Shown piece after piece: positions 17,111-27,200 of a stretch of DNA of 64,000 nt; position 1 is the first letter of the stretch, and each line of letters begins with the position of its first letter. The position numbers were made by a program, and so were the translations under genes. The DNA is from an uncultured Muribaculaceae bacterium (GTDB taxonomy: Bacteria > Bacteroidota > Bacteroidia > Bacteroidales > Muribaculaceae). Under the pieces are notes generated by a model, which was not told the DNA's origin, ran no database searches, and saw only the letters and a program-made list of their open reading frames with translations. The stretch is taken from contig CAMWYR010000001.1 in the NCBI GenBank assembly GCA_947178505.1, positions 1 to 64,000 of the forward strand, in the 5' to 3' direction.

Positions 17111-19450
17111 ATGAAAAATCACATATTGTTAGCTTTGGCTTTAGGGCTGACCGGAGCCTACGCAGAAGCCGCCTATCTTACTCCCGAACAAGCATTGAAC
17201 CGTGCGACCCGCCAAGATGGTCCTGAACGCATCTCAGCGACGTCCCACATCTCCCCCACTCTGCAACAGATTGTAGGGAATCTCTACGTGTTTGATGCGG
17301 GCAACGGCTTCATGATCCTTCCAAATAATGATCAGGCGCCTGCCATACTCGGTTATTCTGACAGCGACAGTTTCGAGGCCGGCATTCCGGCTCTTGAATG
17401 GTGGCTCGGGTTTTATAACTCCCAATTACAGACCCTTGAAGCGCAGGCTGACGGAGCCAAGCGATCCACCACAAAAAGAGCTGCTCGGCCTGAACGCGCT
17501 CCCATTGCTCCACTCACTAAAACACGCTGGAATCAGGACGCACCCTATAACGACCAATGCCCCGAACTCAACGGAGAGCGATCGGTGACGGGATGTGTCG
17601 CCACTGCAATGGCTCAGGTGCTCAAATATCATGCGTGGCCCGAAAAAGGTGTCGGGGAGCATAGTTATAACTGGAAGCATGGGGGCCGCGAACTCTCATT
17701 CGACTATGGAGCCACAACCTTCGACTGGGCCGACATGACCGACACGTATAACTCAGAAAGCACTGCTAAGCAACGCGAAGCTGTATCGACACTGATGCTC
17801 GCATGCGGAATCAGCGTTGATATGAATTATTCTCCCGATGAGAGTGGAGCCTCCACAATCGTGATGGGACAGTCGCTTATCGAATACTTCAACTACGACA
17901 AATCGCTCTGGATGCCCGCGCGGTCATACTATGACCTCTACGAATGGGAAGATATGATCTACGCCGACCTTGCCGATGGACTCCCGGTGCTCTACGCGGG
18001 TCAGGGCACTGCAGGAGGACATCAGTTTATCTGCGACGGCTACAGCTCCGACGGCTATTTCCACTTCAACTGGGGCTGGGGAGGAATGAGCAACGGTTAT
18101 TTCCTCCTCACCGCTCTCAACCCTGAGTCGTTAGGTATAGGTGGCGGAGCCGGTGGCTTCAATGCCGACCAGCAGATTGCACTCGGCGTCCGTAAGCCCA
18201 CGGAAGGCTCCGATTATACATATGTGATGTACAACGGCCGTGACTTCTCCACGACCGCGACCGGCGCTACTCCAGGCACCAATGTGCGTTTCGACGGGTT
18301 CTTCCTTAACGGAAGCCTCGCCGAACTTCCCGACGGTTCGCTGCTCGGAGTCAGAATCCAGAGCAGTGAAGATGATAGCTACGATCATTACTTTGAATCG
18401 TTTGCCATTGCCAAACTCCCCGTCTATATGGGCTACAGCACCGATATCCTCCGTTTTCCTCAGCTTGAGGCGGGAAATTACACCATCACCCCTGCCTACT
18501 ACATCAACGGTAAGTGGGAACCCATGCGTTCCGGCATCGGAAGTCTCGGCGAAGTGCTCGCGACTGTGGATGAGAATGGCAACGCAACCTTCGGCTCTCC
18601 TACCCTTCCGACAATTAAAGTCACTGAAATCAATGTTCCGGCCACAACTTATGTTTCACGCGACTTCCCGATGACGTTCAAGGCGGTCAACACGTTCAGC
18701 CGGGAATATATCGGTAACATCACGCCTGTGCTGCTTGATGATGAGGGGAATATCGTCGCTCAGTCGGAATATGTTCCGCTTGATGTGGTGAGCGATTCAG
18801 AAGAGGAAGTCACCGGCTACGTGGGACACTTCGTGGCAGTAACCGACTCGGAAAGTTCGCAGCAGAAGGCCTCCGCCACAATCACACCCGGCACTTACTC
18901 ACTCGTGTTTGTAGACTCGAAGGGCAACGCTGTCAGCGAACCGCAGCAGATGGAGGTAGCCGCTGATCCGGGCCCCGGACGACTCGATGTAACAGGACTC
19001 AGCATGCCCGACGGCACATCGCTCACCGACCCGACAACCGTAGATTATAAGATAGATGTTGACTGCACATCGGGCTATTTCACATCGCGTGTTTATGTCT
19101 TTATATTCCCGGGCAACGGCGGATCATCCCTCACTTCCGGAGGCAGTGAGATGCTATATCTTGAAGATGGTGAACATGCCACTGCCACTACCCACATTGA
19201 CTTATCGAGCTTACCGACCGGGCGTTACTTCGCCATGGCTGCCTGCGACAATGGCTCGGGGCTGGCACTTACCGGCCCGCGTGTATCATTCGAGATAACA
19301 CATGTCATAACCGGAGTTGAGACCATTACCGACTCAGTGACCGATCTCCCGGAGAATTGCGAGATCTACGATCTGCAGGGACGCCGTTGCAATCTGCCGC
19401 TTGATCCCGGAATCTATGTGGCGGGCGGCCGGAAGATAATCGTCAGATAA
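17111..19450 (+). CDS. C10-family (streptopain-like) cysteine peptidase with T9SS-like C-terminal tail
   Basis: 779 aa; catalytic Cys motif SVTGCVATAMAQVLKYHAWP; catalytic His region GGHQFICDGYSSDGYFHFNWGWGG; N-terminal propeptide; tail EIYDLQGRRCNLPLDPGIYVAGGRKIIVR. Confidence 0.9.
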   Translation: MKNHILLALALGLTGAYAEAAYLTPEQALNRATRQDGPERISATSHISPTLQQIVGNLYVFDAGNGFMILPNNDQAPAILGYSDSDSFEAGIPALEWWLGFYNSQLQTLEAQADGAKRSTTKRAARPERAPIAPLTKTRWNQDAPYNDQCPELNGERSVTGCVATAMAQVLKYHAWPEKGVGEHSYNWKHGGRELSFDYGATTFDWADMTDTYNSESTAKQREAVSTLMLACGISVDMNYSPDESGASTIVMGQSLIEYFNYDKSLWMPARSYYDLYEWEDMIYADLADGLPVLYAGQGTAGGHQFICDGYSSDGYFHFNWGWGGMSNGYFLLTALNPESLGIGGGAGGFNADQQIALGVRKPTEGSDYTYVMYNGRDFSTTATGATPGTNVRFDGFFLNGSLAELPDGSLLGVRIQSSEDDSYDHYFESFAIAKLPVYMGYSTDILRFPQLEAGNYTITPAYYINGKWEPMRSGIGSLGEVLATVDENGNATFGSPTLPTIKVTEINVPATTYVSRDFPMTFKAVNTFSREYIGNITPVLLDDEGNIVAQSEYVPLDVVSDSEEEVTGYVGHFVAVTDSESSQQKASATITPGTYSLVFVDSKGNAVSEPQQMEVAADPGPGRLDVTGLSMPDGTSLTDPTTVDYKIDVDCTSGYFTSRVYVFIFPGNGGSSLTSGGSEMLYLEDGEHATATTHIDLSSLPTGRYFAMAACDNGSGLALTGPRVSFEITHVITGVETITDSVTDLPENCEIYDLQGRRCNLPLDPGIYVAGGRKIIVR

Positions 19451-19495
19451 GACCCTCGGGGCGCGCCCTTCCCGAAATATTAATTCAGTGAAATA

Positions 19496-20740
19496 TTAGT
19501 CTACGCGCATCGCCTCTGCGGGGGAGATGCGCGCTACGTATCTTGAGGGGATTATAAGGCTCAGATAAATAATAAGAATGCATGCAGCATTCAGAATCAA
19601 AATACTCTCTAAGGGCAGCTCAACAGGCACATAATCTATGTAATAGGAATCGGGGTCGAGCGGAAGGAAATGCCATTTTGCCTGGGCCCAAAGGAAAGCC
19701 AACATAAGTACGTTGCCGATGAGCATGCCAATAAGCGCCACCTTCAGCGCGAGATAGACGAATATATGGCGCACTGCCCTGAGCGGCGCACCCAATGCGC
19801 GCGTAATGCCGATTACACGCTGCTTGTCGAGAATGAGAATCAGCATGCCGGAAATCAGCGTGGCGATAGCCACGATAGTCATCAGCACAAGCACTACGGC
19901 CACATTTGTGTCGAGCAGCGAGAGCCAGTTGAAGTAAGCCGCCCCCTGATTGAGAGCGTTATCGATCGCATAATTACGGAAGAGTTCGCCATCGGCCGTG
20001 GCCTGCACGAGTCGGTCGCGCAGACGCAGCGTGAACTCATCCGTACGCGAGAAATCATCTGTCTGAATCTGAATGCTCGTGCCTTGACCGGACTTGAGAT
20101 CGGCCATTGCCTGCACGAGCGGAAGCGCACCGAAGGTTATCACATCATCATAAGCGTCAAAATGAGAATTATAGATGGCAGCAACTTCCAGACGCCTCAC
20201 GCGCACATCGTTCGTAAGGAAATACGTATCAACCTTATCGCCAACCTTAAGGCCGAGCTGACGCGCGGCATTGCACGATATCACTATCTTCTGCTGCTGA
20301 TCCTCCGCTGAATAGTCAGGCATTTTCCCCTCCTCGATGTTGCGGCGCACGAACTCCCGCGCCGCTTTCCCGTCGAGACTGCGCAGATAAATGCCCTTGA
20401 AGTCATCTTGCGTCTTGAAAATCGCCGGCACCGACAGTTGCAACGTATAATCCGTGATATACTCCTCCTCGTCAAGTATTTTCGCGAGAGTCGGAGTTAG
20501 ATTGACAACTCCTTCCTCCGGCGCATCGGAGGTAGATTTCGTATAAAGGGAAATATGAGAGTTAAAACCAGTGATTTTATCCCGGATTTCCTTCTTGAAA
20601 CCGGAAACAATCGCAATAGAAGCCAGCATCACTGCAATAGAGAGCGCCACTGCAGCCACTGACACCTTCAGAGCCGGACTACTCCGGCGTCCGTCGGTAG
20701 AGAGTGAGAGTCTTCTTCCTAAATACCAACTGACATTCAT
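19496..20740 (-). CDS. LolC/E-type FtsX-like ABC permease
   Basis: N-terminal MNVSWYLGRRLSLSTDGRRSSPALKVSVAAVALSIAVMLASIAIVSGFKKEI; C-terminal FtsX domain; ORF extends to 20779 but ATG 20740 likely. Confidence 0.85.
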   Translation of the reverse strand: MNVSWYLGRRLSLSTDGRRSSPALKVSVAAVALSIAVMLASIAIVSGFKKEIRDKITGFNSHISLYTKSTSDAPEEGVVNLTPTLAKILDEEEYITDYTLQLSVPAIFKTQDDFKGIYLRSLDGKAAREFVRRNIEEGKMPDYSAEDQQQKIVISCNAARQLGLKVGDKVDTYFLTNDVRVRRLEVAAIYNSHFDAYDDVITFGALPLVQAMADLKSGQGTSIQIQTDDFSRTDEFTLRLRDRLVQATADGELFRNYAIDNALNQGAAYFNWLSLLDTNVAVVLVLMTIVAIATLISGMLILILDKQRVIGITRALGAPLRAVRHIFVYLALKVALIGMLIGNVLMLAFLWAQAKWHFLPLDPDSYYIDYVPVELPLESILILNAACILIIYLSLIIPSRYVARISPAEAMRVD

Positions 20741-20775
20741 ATCTTTGTTCAATAATGCGTTACATCTTCGTGCGG

Positions 20776-22962
20776 TCACGCCTTCACGAGCCGCAGACCG
20801 ATTCGGCGGCGGGCTGTCTCCACTTCTTCAACCTCCACTTCAATCTGCTGGCCGAGATGAAGCACGTCTGACACCGCAGCGACCCTACGTCCGAGGCGTG
20901 AGATATGAAGAAGTCCGTTTTCCTTAATACCCAGATCGACAAACGCGCCGAAGGCCGTGATATTTACTACTTTTCCAGGCAAGGTCTGCCCCACGCAAAC
21001 ATGTTCGAAACTCTCCACTCCGGGTATGAACGCAGCCGATGCATCCTCATCGCGCGGGTCGCGCCCCGGTTTGCGAAGTTCGCTGACTATATCGCGCATA
21101 GTTTCAAGGCCGCCGACACCCTCTTTTGCCAGCGCCTCCACATCAATGCTGTCGAGCAGCGCCTTATTAGCAGGGAGCTGTTCCGGCTTCGCACCGACCG
21201 ACGCCGCCATACGGCGCACAAGCGCATAGCTTTCGGGATGTATACCGGTGTTGTCGAGGGGTTCATCACCATCAGTGATGCGCAGGAAGCCCGCAGCCTG
21301 CTCGAAAGCCTTGTCGCCAAGCCTCGGCACATTCTTCAGTTCGCGTCGCGAGCGGAACGGACCATTGATTCCGCGATATTCTACGATCTTCTCAGCCAAT
21401 GCGTGCCCTATACCCGACACATACTGCAGCAGGCTCACCGAGGCTGTATTGACGTCGACACCTACCGCATTCACACAACTCATAACCGTAAAATCGAGCG
21501 CATCCTTCAGACGCGACTGATCGACATCGTGCTGATACTGCCCCACTCCGATTGACTTCGGATCTATCTTGACGAGTTCGGCAAGCGGATCAATCAGACG
21601 CCGACCGATCGAAACGGCACCCCGCACCGTCACATCATAGTCCGGGAACTCCTTTCGTCCGATTTCGGAAGCCGAATAGACCGAAGCGCCATCTTCGCTA
21701 ACTACGAAGATCGCCTCCTTAGGAAGGATACCTGAATTCTTTAGAAACTGCTCCGTCTCACGAGAGGCAGTTCCACTTCCGAGCGCGACGGAATCGAGTT
21801 TATAACGGTTTACGAGCCTCTCCACTACAGCGTGAGCACCCCGGATATCGTTGCGCGGAGCCGTGGGATAAATCACGTCGTGGGCAAGAAGATTTCCCTG
21901 AGCATCAAGGGCTGCGACCTTGCAGCCGGTGCGGTAACCGGGGTCAATGGCGAGAATCCGGCGTCCGCGCAACGGCGAGGCAAGCAAAAGCTGACGCAGA
22001 TTATCGGCAAATATATCGATAGCCACCCGGTCTGCCTCTTCCTTCAGTTGCTCCGAAATCTCCGTCTCTACCGACGGGCGCAGAAGCCGTGAAGCCGAGT
22101 CGGCCACGGCGGCCGCCACAAGCTTCGCGCAGTCGCGGGAGGCCTGACGCGGGATGAAAGCATCCTCCAGGGCGACGCCCAGGCGGCTGTAACGGTCGTC
22201 GAGCGTATATTTCACTTTCAGCAGGCCCTCACGCTCGGCCCTTCGCAGGGCCAGATACTGATGCGAGGCCATACGCCTTACGCTCTGTGCGAATTTAGCA
22301 TACTGCGCGAATGGGGATGCGGCAAGCACATCGCTCTTACCTCTCGCCGGCGCCGCTTCAAGCACGCCGTTGCGACGGTAATCATTACGCGTTATATTAC
22401 GCAACCGCGGGGATTCAGAGGCCCATTCGGCTATGATATCCGAGGCTCCGGCCAACGCGTCGTCAACACTCTCCACGCCATTCTTCCCTACAAACTGCTG
22501 AGCCGAACAGCTGCAGTCGGCAGTGCGTCCGGCCATGATGATGGCGGCCAGCGGTTCGAGACCTTTCTCACGCGCGGCTGTAGCACGCGTGCGCCGTTTC
22601 GGTTTGAAAGGTGAATAGATATCCTCTATCTCAGCAATGGTGCCGGCCTTAGCAAGCATATCGGAGATACGAGGGGTCATCTTTCCTGCCTCCGTTATAG
22701 CATTACCCACGAATTCACGTCGGACCATAAACTCTCGGATACGCTTTAGAGCCGTCTCGACGGCGCGCACGCCAACCTCATCCATACCTCCGGTCAGTTC
22801 CTTACGATAGCGGCTGATGAATGGAATCGTGGCTCCATCTCCGAGCAGGGCTATCACCGCCTTTACCACTGTGGCCTTCTGACCCGAAGCCTCAGCAACG
22901 CGTCTCACAAGTTCTTCTTCCGGATTCTGTGAATCCTTATTTTTTGATATTGCTTTTTCCAT
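20776..22962 (-). CDS. tex: Tex-like RNA-binding transcription accessory protein with S1 domain
   Basis: YSPFKPKRRTRATAAREKGLEPLA; RRILAIDPGYRTGCKVAALD; SVSLLQYVSGIGHALAEKIVEYR; S1 region GKVVNITAFGAFVDLGIKENGLLHIS; likely start MEKAISKNKD at 22962. Confidence 0.93.
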   Translation of the reverse strand: MEKAISKNKDSQNPEEELVRRVAEASGQKATVVKAVIALLGDGATIPFISRYRKELTGGMDEVGVRAVETALKRIREFMVRREFVGNAITEAGKMTPRISDMLAKAGTIAEIEDIYSPFKPKRRTRATAAREKGLEPLAAIIMAGRTADCSCSAQQFVGKNGVESVDDALAGASDIIAEWASESPRLRNITRNDYRRNGVLEAAPARGKSDVLAASPFAQYAKFAQSVRRMASHQYLALRRAEREGLLKVKYTLDDRYSRLGVALEDAFIPRQASRDCAKLVAAAVADSASRLLRPSVETEISEQLKEEADRVAIDIFADNLRQLLLASPLRGRRILAIDPGYRTGCKVAALDAQGNLLAHDVIYPTAPRNDIRGAHAVVERLVNRYKLDSVALGSGTASRETEQFLKNSGILPKEAIFVVSEDGASVYSASEIGRKEFPDYDVTVRGAVSIGRRLIDPLAELVKIDPKSIGVGQYQHDVDQSRLKDALDFTVMSCVNAVGVDVNTASVSLLQYVSGIGHALAEKIVEYRGINGPFRSRRELKNVPRLGDKAFEQAAGFLRITDGDEPLDNTGIHPESYALVRRMAASVGAKPEQLPANKALLDSIDVEALAKEGVGGLETMRDIVSELRKPGRDPRDEDASAAFIPGVESFEHVCVGQTLPGKVVNITAFGAFVDLGIKENGLLHISRLGRRVAAVSDVLHLGQQIEVEVEEVETARRRIGLRLVKA

Positions 22963-22979
22963 AGAAATTGTTGCGGCTA

Positions 22980-22987
22980 CAAAGATA
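22980..22987 (-). promoter_or_regulatory. Bacteroidetes -7 element upstream of tex
   Basis: Minus TATCTTTG with a TTG about 21 nt upstream. Confidence 0.5.
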
Positions 22988-23289
22988 ACAAAAAAGCGCG
23001 ACAGCGCCCAATCTGTTAAAAGAGATAACACACGGCCTACTCATAGATTAACAAATACTAAAAAAGTAAATAAATATAAAGATACTCAACAGAGAGCGCT
23101 CCTATACGTTTTACTTATACAAAGCAATATGGATGATTCATTCAAGGATTCGTGAGAATGTTTGCATGATAAAGTTTAGTTAGATATAGTTTATAGTGGA
23201 ATCGCGAATGGGCCGCAGCAATGCGACCCATTCATTTTTTATAATCCTTCGCGAATTTTAAAATTTAGTTTGTTAAGATGGTGTAATAA

Positions 23290-23320
23290 TTGTCTACCCG
23301 ACATAATTATATTATATTTG
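23290..23320 (+). promoter_or_regulatory. Bacteroidetes sigma promoter (TTG-N20-TATATTTG) for thrE genes
   Basis: ttg at 23290-23292 and tatatttg at 23313-23320. Confidence 0.65.
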
Positions 23321-23414
23321 TATATGAAATTCAGGATGTGATCAACCCCGCACAGTACAACAGGGGAGTGCCTCTCTTCATCGAACCCGATAAATAATAT
23401 GTAAACAAATAATT

Positions 23415-24194
23415 ATGCAAGTATACGACTGCGGGAAGCCCGACGTGAACCGGGCCGCAGATTTCTTTTCGGAGTATGCCGTTGAACTGTTCGGAAGCGG
23501 ATGCACGTGTATCAGGCTTGAGAAGAACATCCAGCGGATCGCTTCGTCGCTGGGCATGAATGTGGAGTTCAGCGTTCTGCCGCGCCATATCCATCTTACG
23601 GTAGGAAACGGCACGGAGTGTACGACGCGAGTGGTGCGTATCCGCGAACTCCCCATCAGTTTCGCGCGCATCACCGATCTCAGCCGGCTCTCGTGGGAAA
23701 TCGCCGACGGAAAGATACCGTTTGATGAGGCCTACGACATCATGCCGCGAGTGTTCAGGAGCCCGTCGGTGCAGCCACGTCTACTGGCACTCTACGTTGC
23801 AGTGGCCAACGCGGCATTCTGCCGTCTCTTTTCGGGCGATATCATAGCGATGTGCGCGGTGTTTGTCGCAACTTACCTCGGGTTCCGGCTAAAGCAGATA
23901 CTGACTTCCCAGCATGTCAACTTCAAGCTGACGGTGCTTATTTGCGCGTTTGTCTCGTCAGTGATAACTGCTCTTTCCGGACTGTCCGGCTTCGGTGCCA
24001 CTCCGCAGATTGCCGTGGCTACGAGCGTGCTCTACCTCGTGCCTGGCATTCCGTTCATCAACTCTTTCTGCGATTTCCTCGACGCACATTATCTCTGTGC
24101 TTTCGGACGCCTGATGCACGCGCTTATCATCCTGTGCTGCCTCTCTCTCGGTCTGCTCGCCGGAATGCTTCTTATGAATCTATCAATGTTCTGA
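23415..24194 (+). CDS. threonine/serine exporter, ThrE N-terminal-type subunit
   Basis: 259 aa; cytosolic N-terminal domain with ECTTRVVRIRELPISFARITDLSRLSWEI, then TM helices with NAAFCRLFSGD and VLYLVPGIPFINSFCDFLDAHY. Confidence 0.85.
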   Translation: MQVYDCGKPDVNRAADFFSEYAVELFGSGCTCIRLEKNIQRIASSLGMNVEFSVLPRHIHLTVGNGTECTTRVVRIRELPISFARITDLSRLSWEIADGKIPFDEAYDIMPRVFRSPSVQPRLLALYVAVANAAFCRLFSGDIIAMCAVFVATYLGFRLKQILTSQHVNFKLTVLICAFVSSVITALSGLSGFGATPQIAVATSVLYLVPGIPFINSFCDFLDAHYLCAFGRLMHALIILCCLSLGLLAGMLLMNLSMF

Positions 24195-24201
24195 TGCCGT
24201 T

Positions 24202-24693
24202 ATGAATGAAGTAATCACAGGTCTTATCCAGGATGGAATATTTGCGGCTTTGGCCGCCCTCGGCTTCGCAGCGATCAGCAACCCTCCCCGCCGTGCCTAC
24301 ATATGGTGCGCGGTAATCGCCGCCGCGGGCCACTCGCTCCGCTTCAGCCTGATGCAATGGGCTCACTTTCACATCGTTGCGGCAAGCTTCTGCGCCGCTC
24401 TCCTGATCGGCCTCCTTGCCGTGCTTCTTGCTCCTCGCATCAAGGTGCCGGCAGAGACGGAGCTATATCCTGCCCTTCTTCCCATGATTCCGGGCATTTA
24501 TGCCTACAAGACTTTCGCCGCCATAGTGATGTGCATGCACTATAGCGGCGAGCAGGATTTCCAGCATTATTTCTATCTTTTCGCCAGCAACGGCCTCACC
24601 ACGTTCTTCATCCTTATGGCGATGGTGCTTGGAGCGACGATACCGATGTTCGCATTTCAGCGTCTCTCATTCCAAGCCACGCGTCAGCTGTAG
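24202..24693 (+). CDS. threonine/serine exporter, ThrE C-terminal-type subunit
   Basis: 163 aa membrane protein; FAAISNPPRRAYIWCAVIAAAGHSLRF, ALLPMIPGIYAYKTF. Confidence 0.83.
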   Translation: MNEVITGLIQDGIFAALAALGFAAISNPPRRAYIWCAVIAAAGHSLRFSLMQWAHFHIVAASFCAALLIGLLAVLLAPRIKVPAETELYPALLPMIPGIYAYKTFAAIVMCMHYSGEQDFQHYFYLFASNGLTTFFILMAMVLGATIPMFAFQRLSFQATRQL

Positions 24694-24743
24694 ACACGCC
24701 GTCCGGGTATTACGCATAGCTGGCAGATGATGATGCCGGAGCA

Positions 24744-25952
24744 TCACATCTGCTCGTAATCTTTTGCGAGACCTCCGGTGCCCGTTTCCTTGTAAAGCGA
24801 CGGCAGATCGTGGCCCGTCTCCTTCATCACCTTAACGAGTTTATCGAAGCTGACACGGTGCACGCCATCAGTAAAGCTTGCGTATATATTGGCGTCGAGC
24901 GCACGGGCCGCGGCGTATGCATTTCGCTCGATGCATGGAATCTGCACGAGTCCGCACACGGGGTCGCATGTCATGCCGAGGTGATGTTCCAGACCCATTT
25001 CGGCTGCATATTCAATCTGAGCGGGGCTCCCGCCGAAAAGTTGACTTGCGGCCGCTGCAGCCATAGCACATGCTACCCCCACCTCTCCCTGACAACCGAC
25101 GTCGGCGCCCGATATCGAGGCATTGTGCTTCACGACGTTGCCGACGAGTCCGGCAGTGGCGAGCGCGTGGAGCATCTGTCGCTCCGAGAAGTTGCGGCTC
25201 TTCCACAGATGATAGAGCACGCCGGGAAGCACGCCGCTTGAACCGCATGTCGGAGCAGTGACGATCACGCCTCCCGAGGCATTCTCCTCGCTGACGGCGA
25301 GAGCGTATGCGAACACGAGTCCACGACTCTTGAGATTGTCGCGATAGCCTCCCGCCTTCACATAATAGTTAAGGGCCTTACGCTTCAGATTGAGCGGACC
25401 GGGAAGACGGCCATCGGTATTGATGCCTCGCTCCACAGCATTCTTCATCGCCAGCCACACCTCGCGCAGATAATCGTAGATTCCCTCTCCCTCGCAGTGC
25501 TCCACATATTCCCAGTAACTGTGGCCGGTGCGTTCGCAGTAGTTCATGATCTCGGTCATCGTGTTCATCGGATATATCTCCGGCGATGCCTCATGCTCCA
25601 TACCCTCATATTCGAGCGCTCCCCCACCGACGGAAAAGACAGTCCACTCGTCTTCAGGCAGTCCGGCCGAATTCAAGGCCACGAACTTCATTCCGTTCGG
25701 GTGGTAAGGAAGAAATTCTTCGGGACGCCATACGAACGTCACGGGGATATTGGCCTGCGCAAAGACGTCGTGAATGGCAATGTCAGTCATGTGACCCTTT
25801 CCCGTGGCGGCAAGGCTTCCGTAGAGAGTCACTTCCACTGATTTAGCGCCCTTGTTGCGCTCTACAAACATCTCGGCAGCCTTACGCGGCCCCATCGTAT
25901 GCGACGATGAGGGCCCTGTGCCGATCCTATATAATTCCTTTATTGATTTCAT
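24744..25952 (-). CDS. sdaA: L-serine ammonia-lyase, iron-sulfur-dependent single-chain form
   Basis: N-terminal IGTGPSSSHTMGPRKAAEMF; VTAPTCGSSGVLPGVLYHL; HHLGMTCDPVCGLVQIPCIERNA. Confidence 0.93.
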   Translation of the reverse strand: MKSIKELYRIGTGPSSSHTMGPRKAAEMFVERNKGAKSVEVTLYGSLAATGKGHMTDIAIHDVFAQANIPVTFVWRPEEFLPYHPNGMKFVALNSAGLPEDEWTVFSVGGGALEYEGMEHEASPEIYPMNTMTEIMNYCERTGHSYWEYVEHCEGEGIYDYLREVWLAMKNAVERGINTDGRLPGPLNLKRKALNYYVKAGGYRDNLKSRGLVFAYALAVSEENASGGVIVTAPTCGSSGVLPGVLYHLWKSRNFSERQMLHALATAGLVGNVVKHNASISGADVGCQGEVGVACAMAAAAASQLFGGSPAQIEYAAEMGLEHHLGMTCDPVCGLVQIPCIERNAYAAARALDANIYASFTDGVHRVSFDKLVKVMKETGHDLPSLYKETGTGGLAKDYEQM

Positions 25953-25967
25953 GGTAACCGGTTATTA

Positions 25968-27194
25968 TCAGAAGAAAAAGTAAGCAACCGCAATAGCTGC
26001 AATCGCTCCCGAAATATCAGCCAGGAGAGCATATCCGGCGGCATATCGTGTGCGCGAAACGCCGACCGAGCCGAAGTAGACGGCCAGAATGTAGAATGTT
26101 GTGTCGGTCGAGCCTCGCACCGCCGCCGCAAGCTTACTGACAAATGCGTTGGGGCCGTTGGCCTTCATCACATCAAGCATCATCGCGCAACTTCCGCTGC
26201 CGCTGAGGGGCTTCATGAGCATGGTGGGGAGCGCACCGACCCACTGCGTATCGAACCCGCAGAAGGCAACACCCTTCTCCACCCAGACCGTGAACACATC
26301 AAGCGCCCCGGATGCACGGAACATACCTATGGCCACAAGGATGGCCACAAGATAGGGAATGATCATCACCGCAGTCTTGAATCCATCTTTTGCCCCTTCA
26401 ATGAACACGTCGTATACGCGCAGTTTGCGACGGATCCCGGCGATGAGGAACGCGATGATGACGAGAAAGAGAATGACGTTGGCCCCGAACGTGCTGTAGA
26501 TCTGCACCTTATCGGCCGGCATCCGGGAGAACACCCACGTGACGCCCGCTACAAAGGCCGCGATACCCGCAAGCCATGTGATGAGCACGGCATCCATGCG
26601 TATACGCTGGCGGATGCAGAGAGCAGTGAGGCCTACGAGCGTGGCCACAGCCGTGGCTATAAGGATCGGAATGAACACATCGGTAGGATTGGCCGCACCA
26701 CCTTGCGCACGATACATCATGATGCTTATGGGAAGCAGGCAAAGCCCCGAACTGTTAAGCACAAGAAACATAATCATGGCATCCGTGGCCGTATCCTTCT
26801 TCTCATTCAGACTCTGCATCTCCTGCATGGCGCGGAGCCCCATCGGAGTGGCGGCGTTGTCGAGACCAAGCATATTGGCCGAGATGTTCATGAATATGGC
26901 GCCCATCGCCGGATGTCCTTTTGGAATGCCAGGAAACAGACGGGAGAAAAACGGACTGATGAGACGGCCGAAGCATTCGATCACGCCTCCCCTCTCACCG
27001 ATTTTCATTATTCCCATCCAGAGAGTGAGCACTCCGGTGAGCCCGAGCGATATTTCAAAAGCGAAGGCCGCCTGATCGAACGAGGCATTCATCACGTCGC
27101 TCCACACCTGAAGGTCGCCGGCAAATATAGTGCGGCCGAGCGCCATGAGGAACGCGATCGCGAAGAAAGCGATCCAGATCCAGTTGAGCACCAT
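25968..27194 (-). CDS. nucleoside-recognition/SpmA-SpmB-like fusion membrane protein
   Basis: 408 aa; MNISANMLGLDNAATPMGLRAMQEMQ (SpmA) and KPLSGSGSCAMMLDVMKANGPNAFVSKLAAAVRGSTDTTFYILAVYFGSVG (SpmB). Confidence 0.88.
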   Translation of the reverse strand: MVLNWIWIAFFAIAFLMALGRTIFAGDLQVWSDVMNASFDQAAFAFEISLGLTGVLTLWMGIMKIGERGGVIECFGRLISPFFSRLFPGIPKGHPAMGAIFMNISANMLGLDNAATPMGLRAMQEMQSLNEKKDTATDAMIMFLVLNSSGLCLLPISIMMYRAQGGAANPTDVFIPILIATAVATLVGLTALCIRQRIRMDAVLITWLAGIAAFVAGVTWVFSRMPADKVQIYSTFGANVILFLVIIAFLIAGIRRKLRVYDVFIEGAKDGFKTAVMIIPYLVAILVAIGMFRASGALDVFTVWVEKGVAFCGFDTQWVGALPTMLMKPLSGSGSCAMMLDVMKANGPNAFVSKLAAAVRGSTDTTFYILAVYFGSVGVSRTRYAAGYALLADISGAIAAIAVAYFFF

Positions 27195-27200
27195 CGGGCG

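Noticed and set aside
23331-23674. Minus-strand ORFs overlapping the thrE start
   Set aside because: They overlap the ThrE N-terminal coding region and a strong plus-strand promoter.
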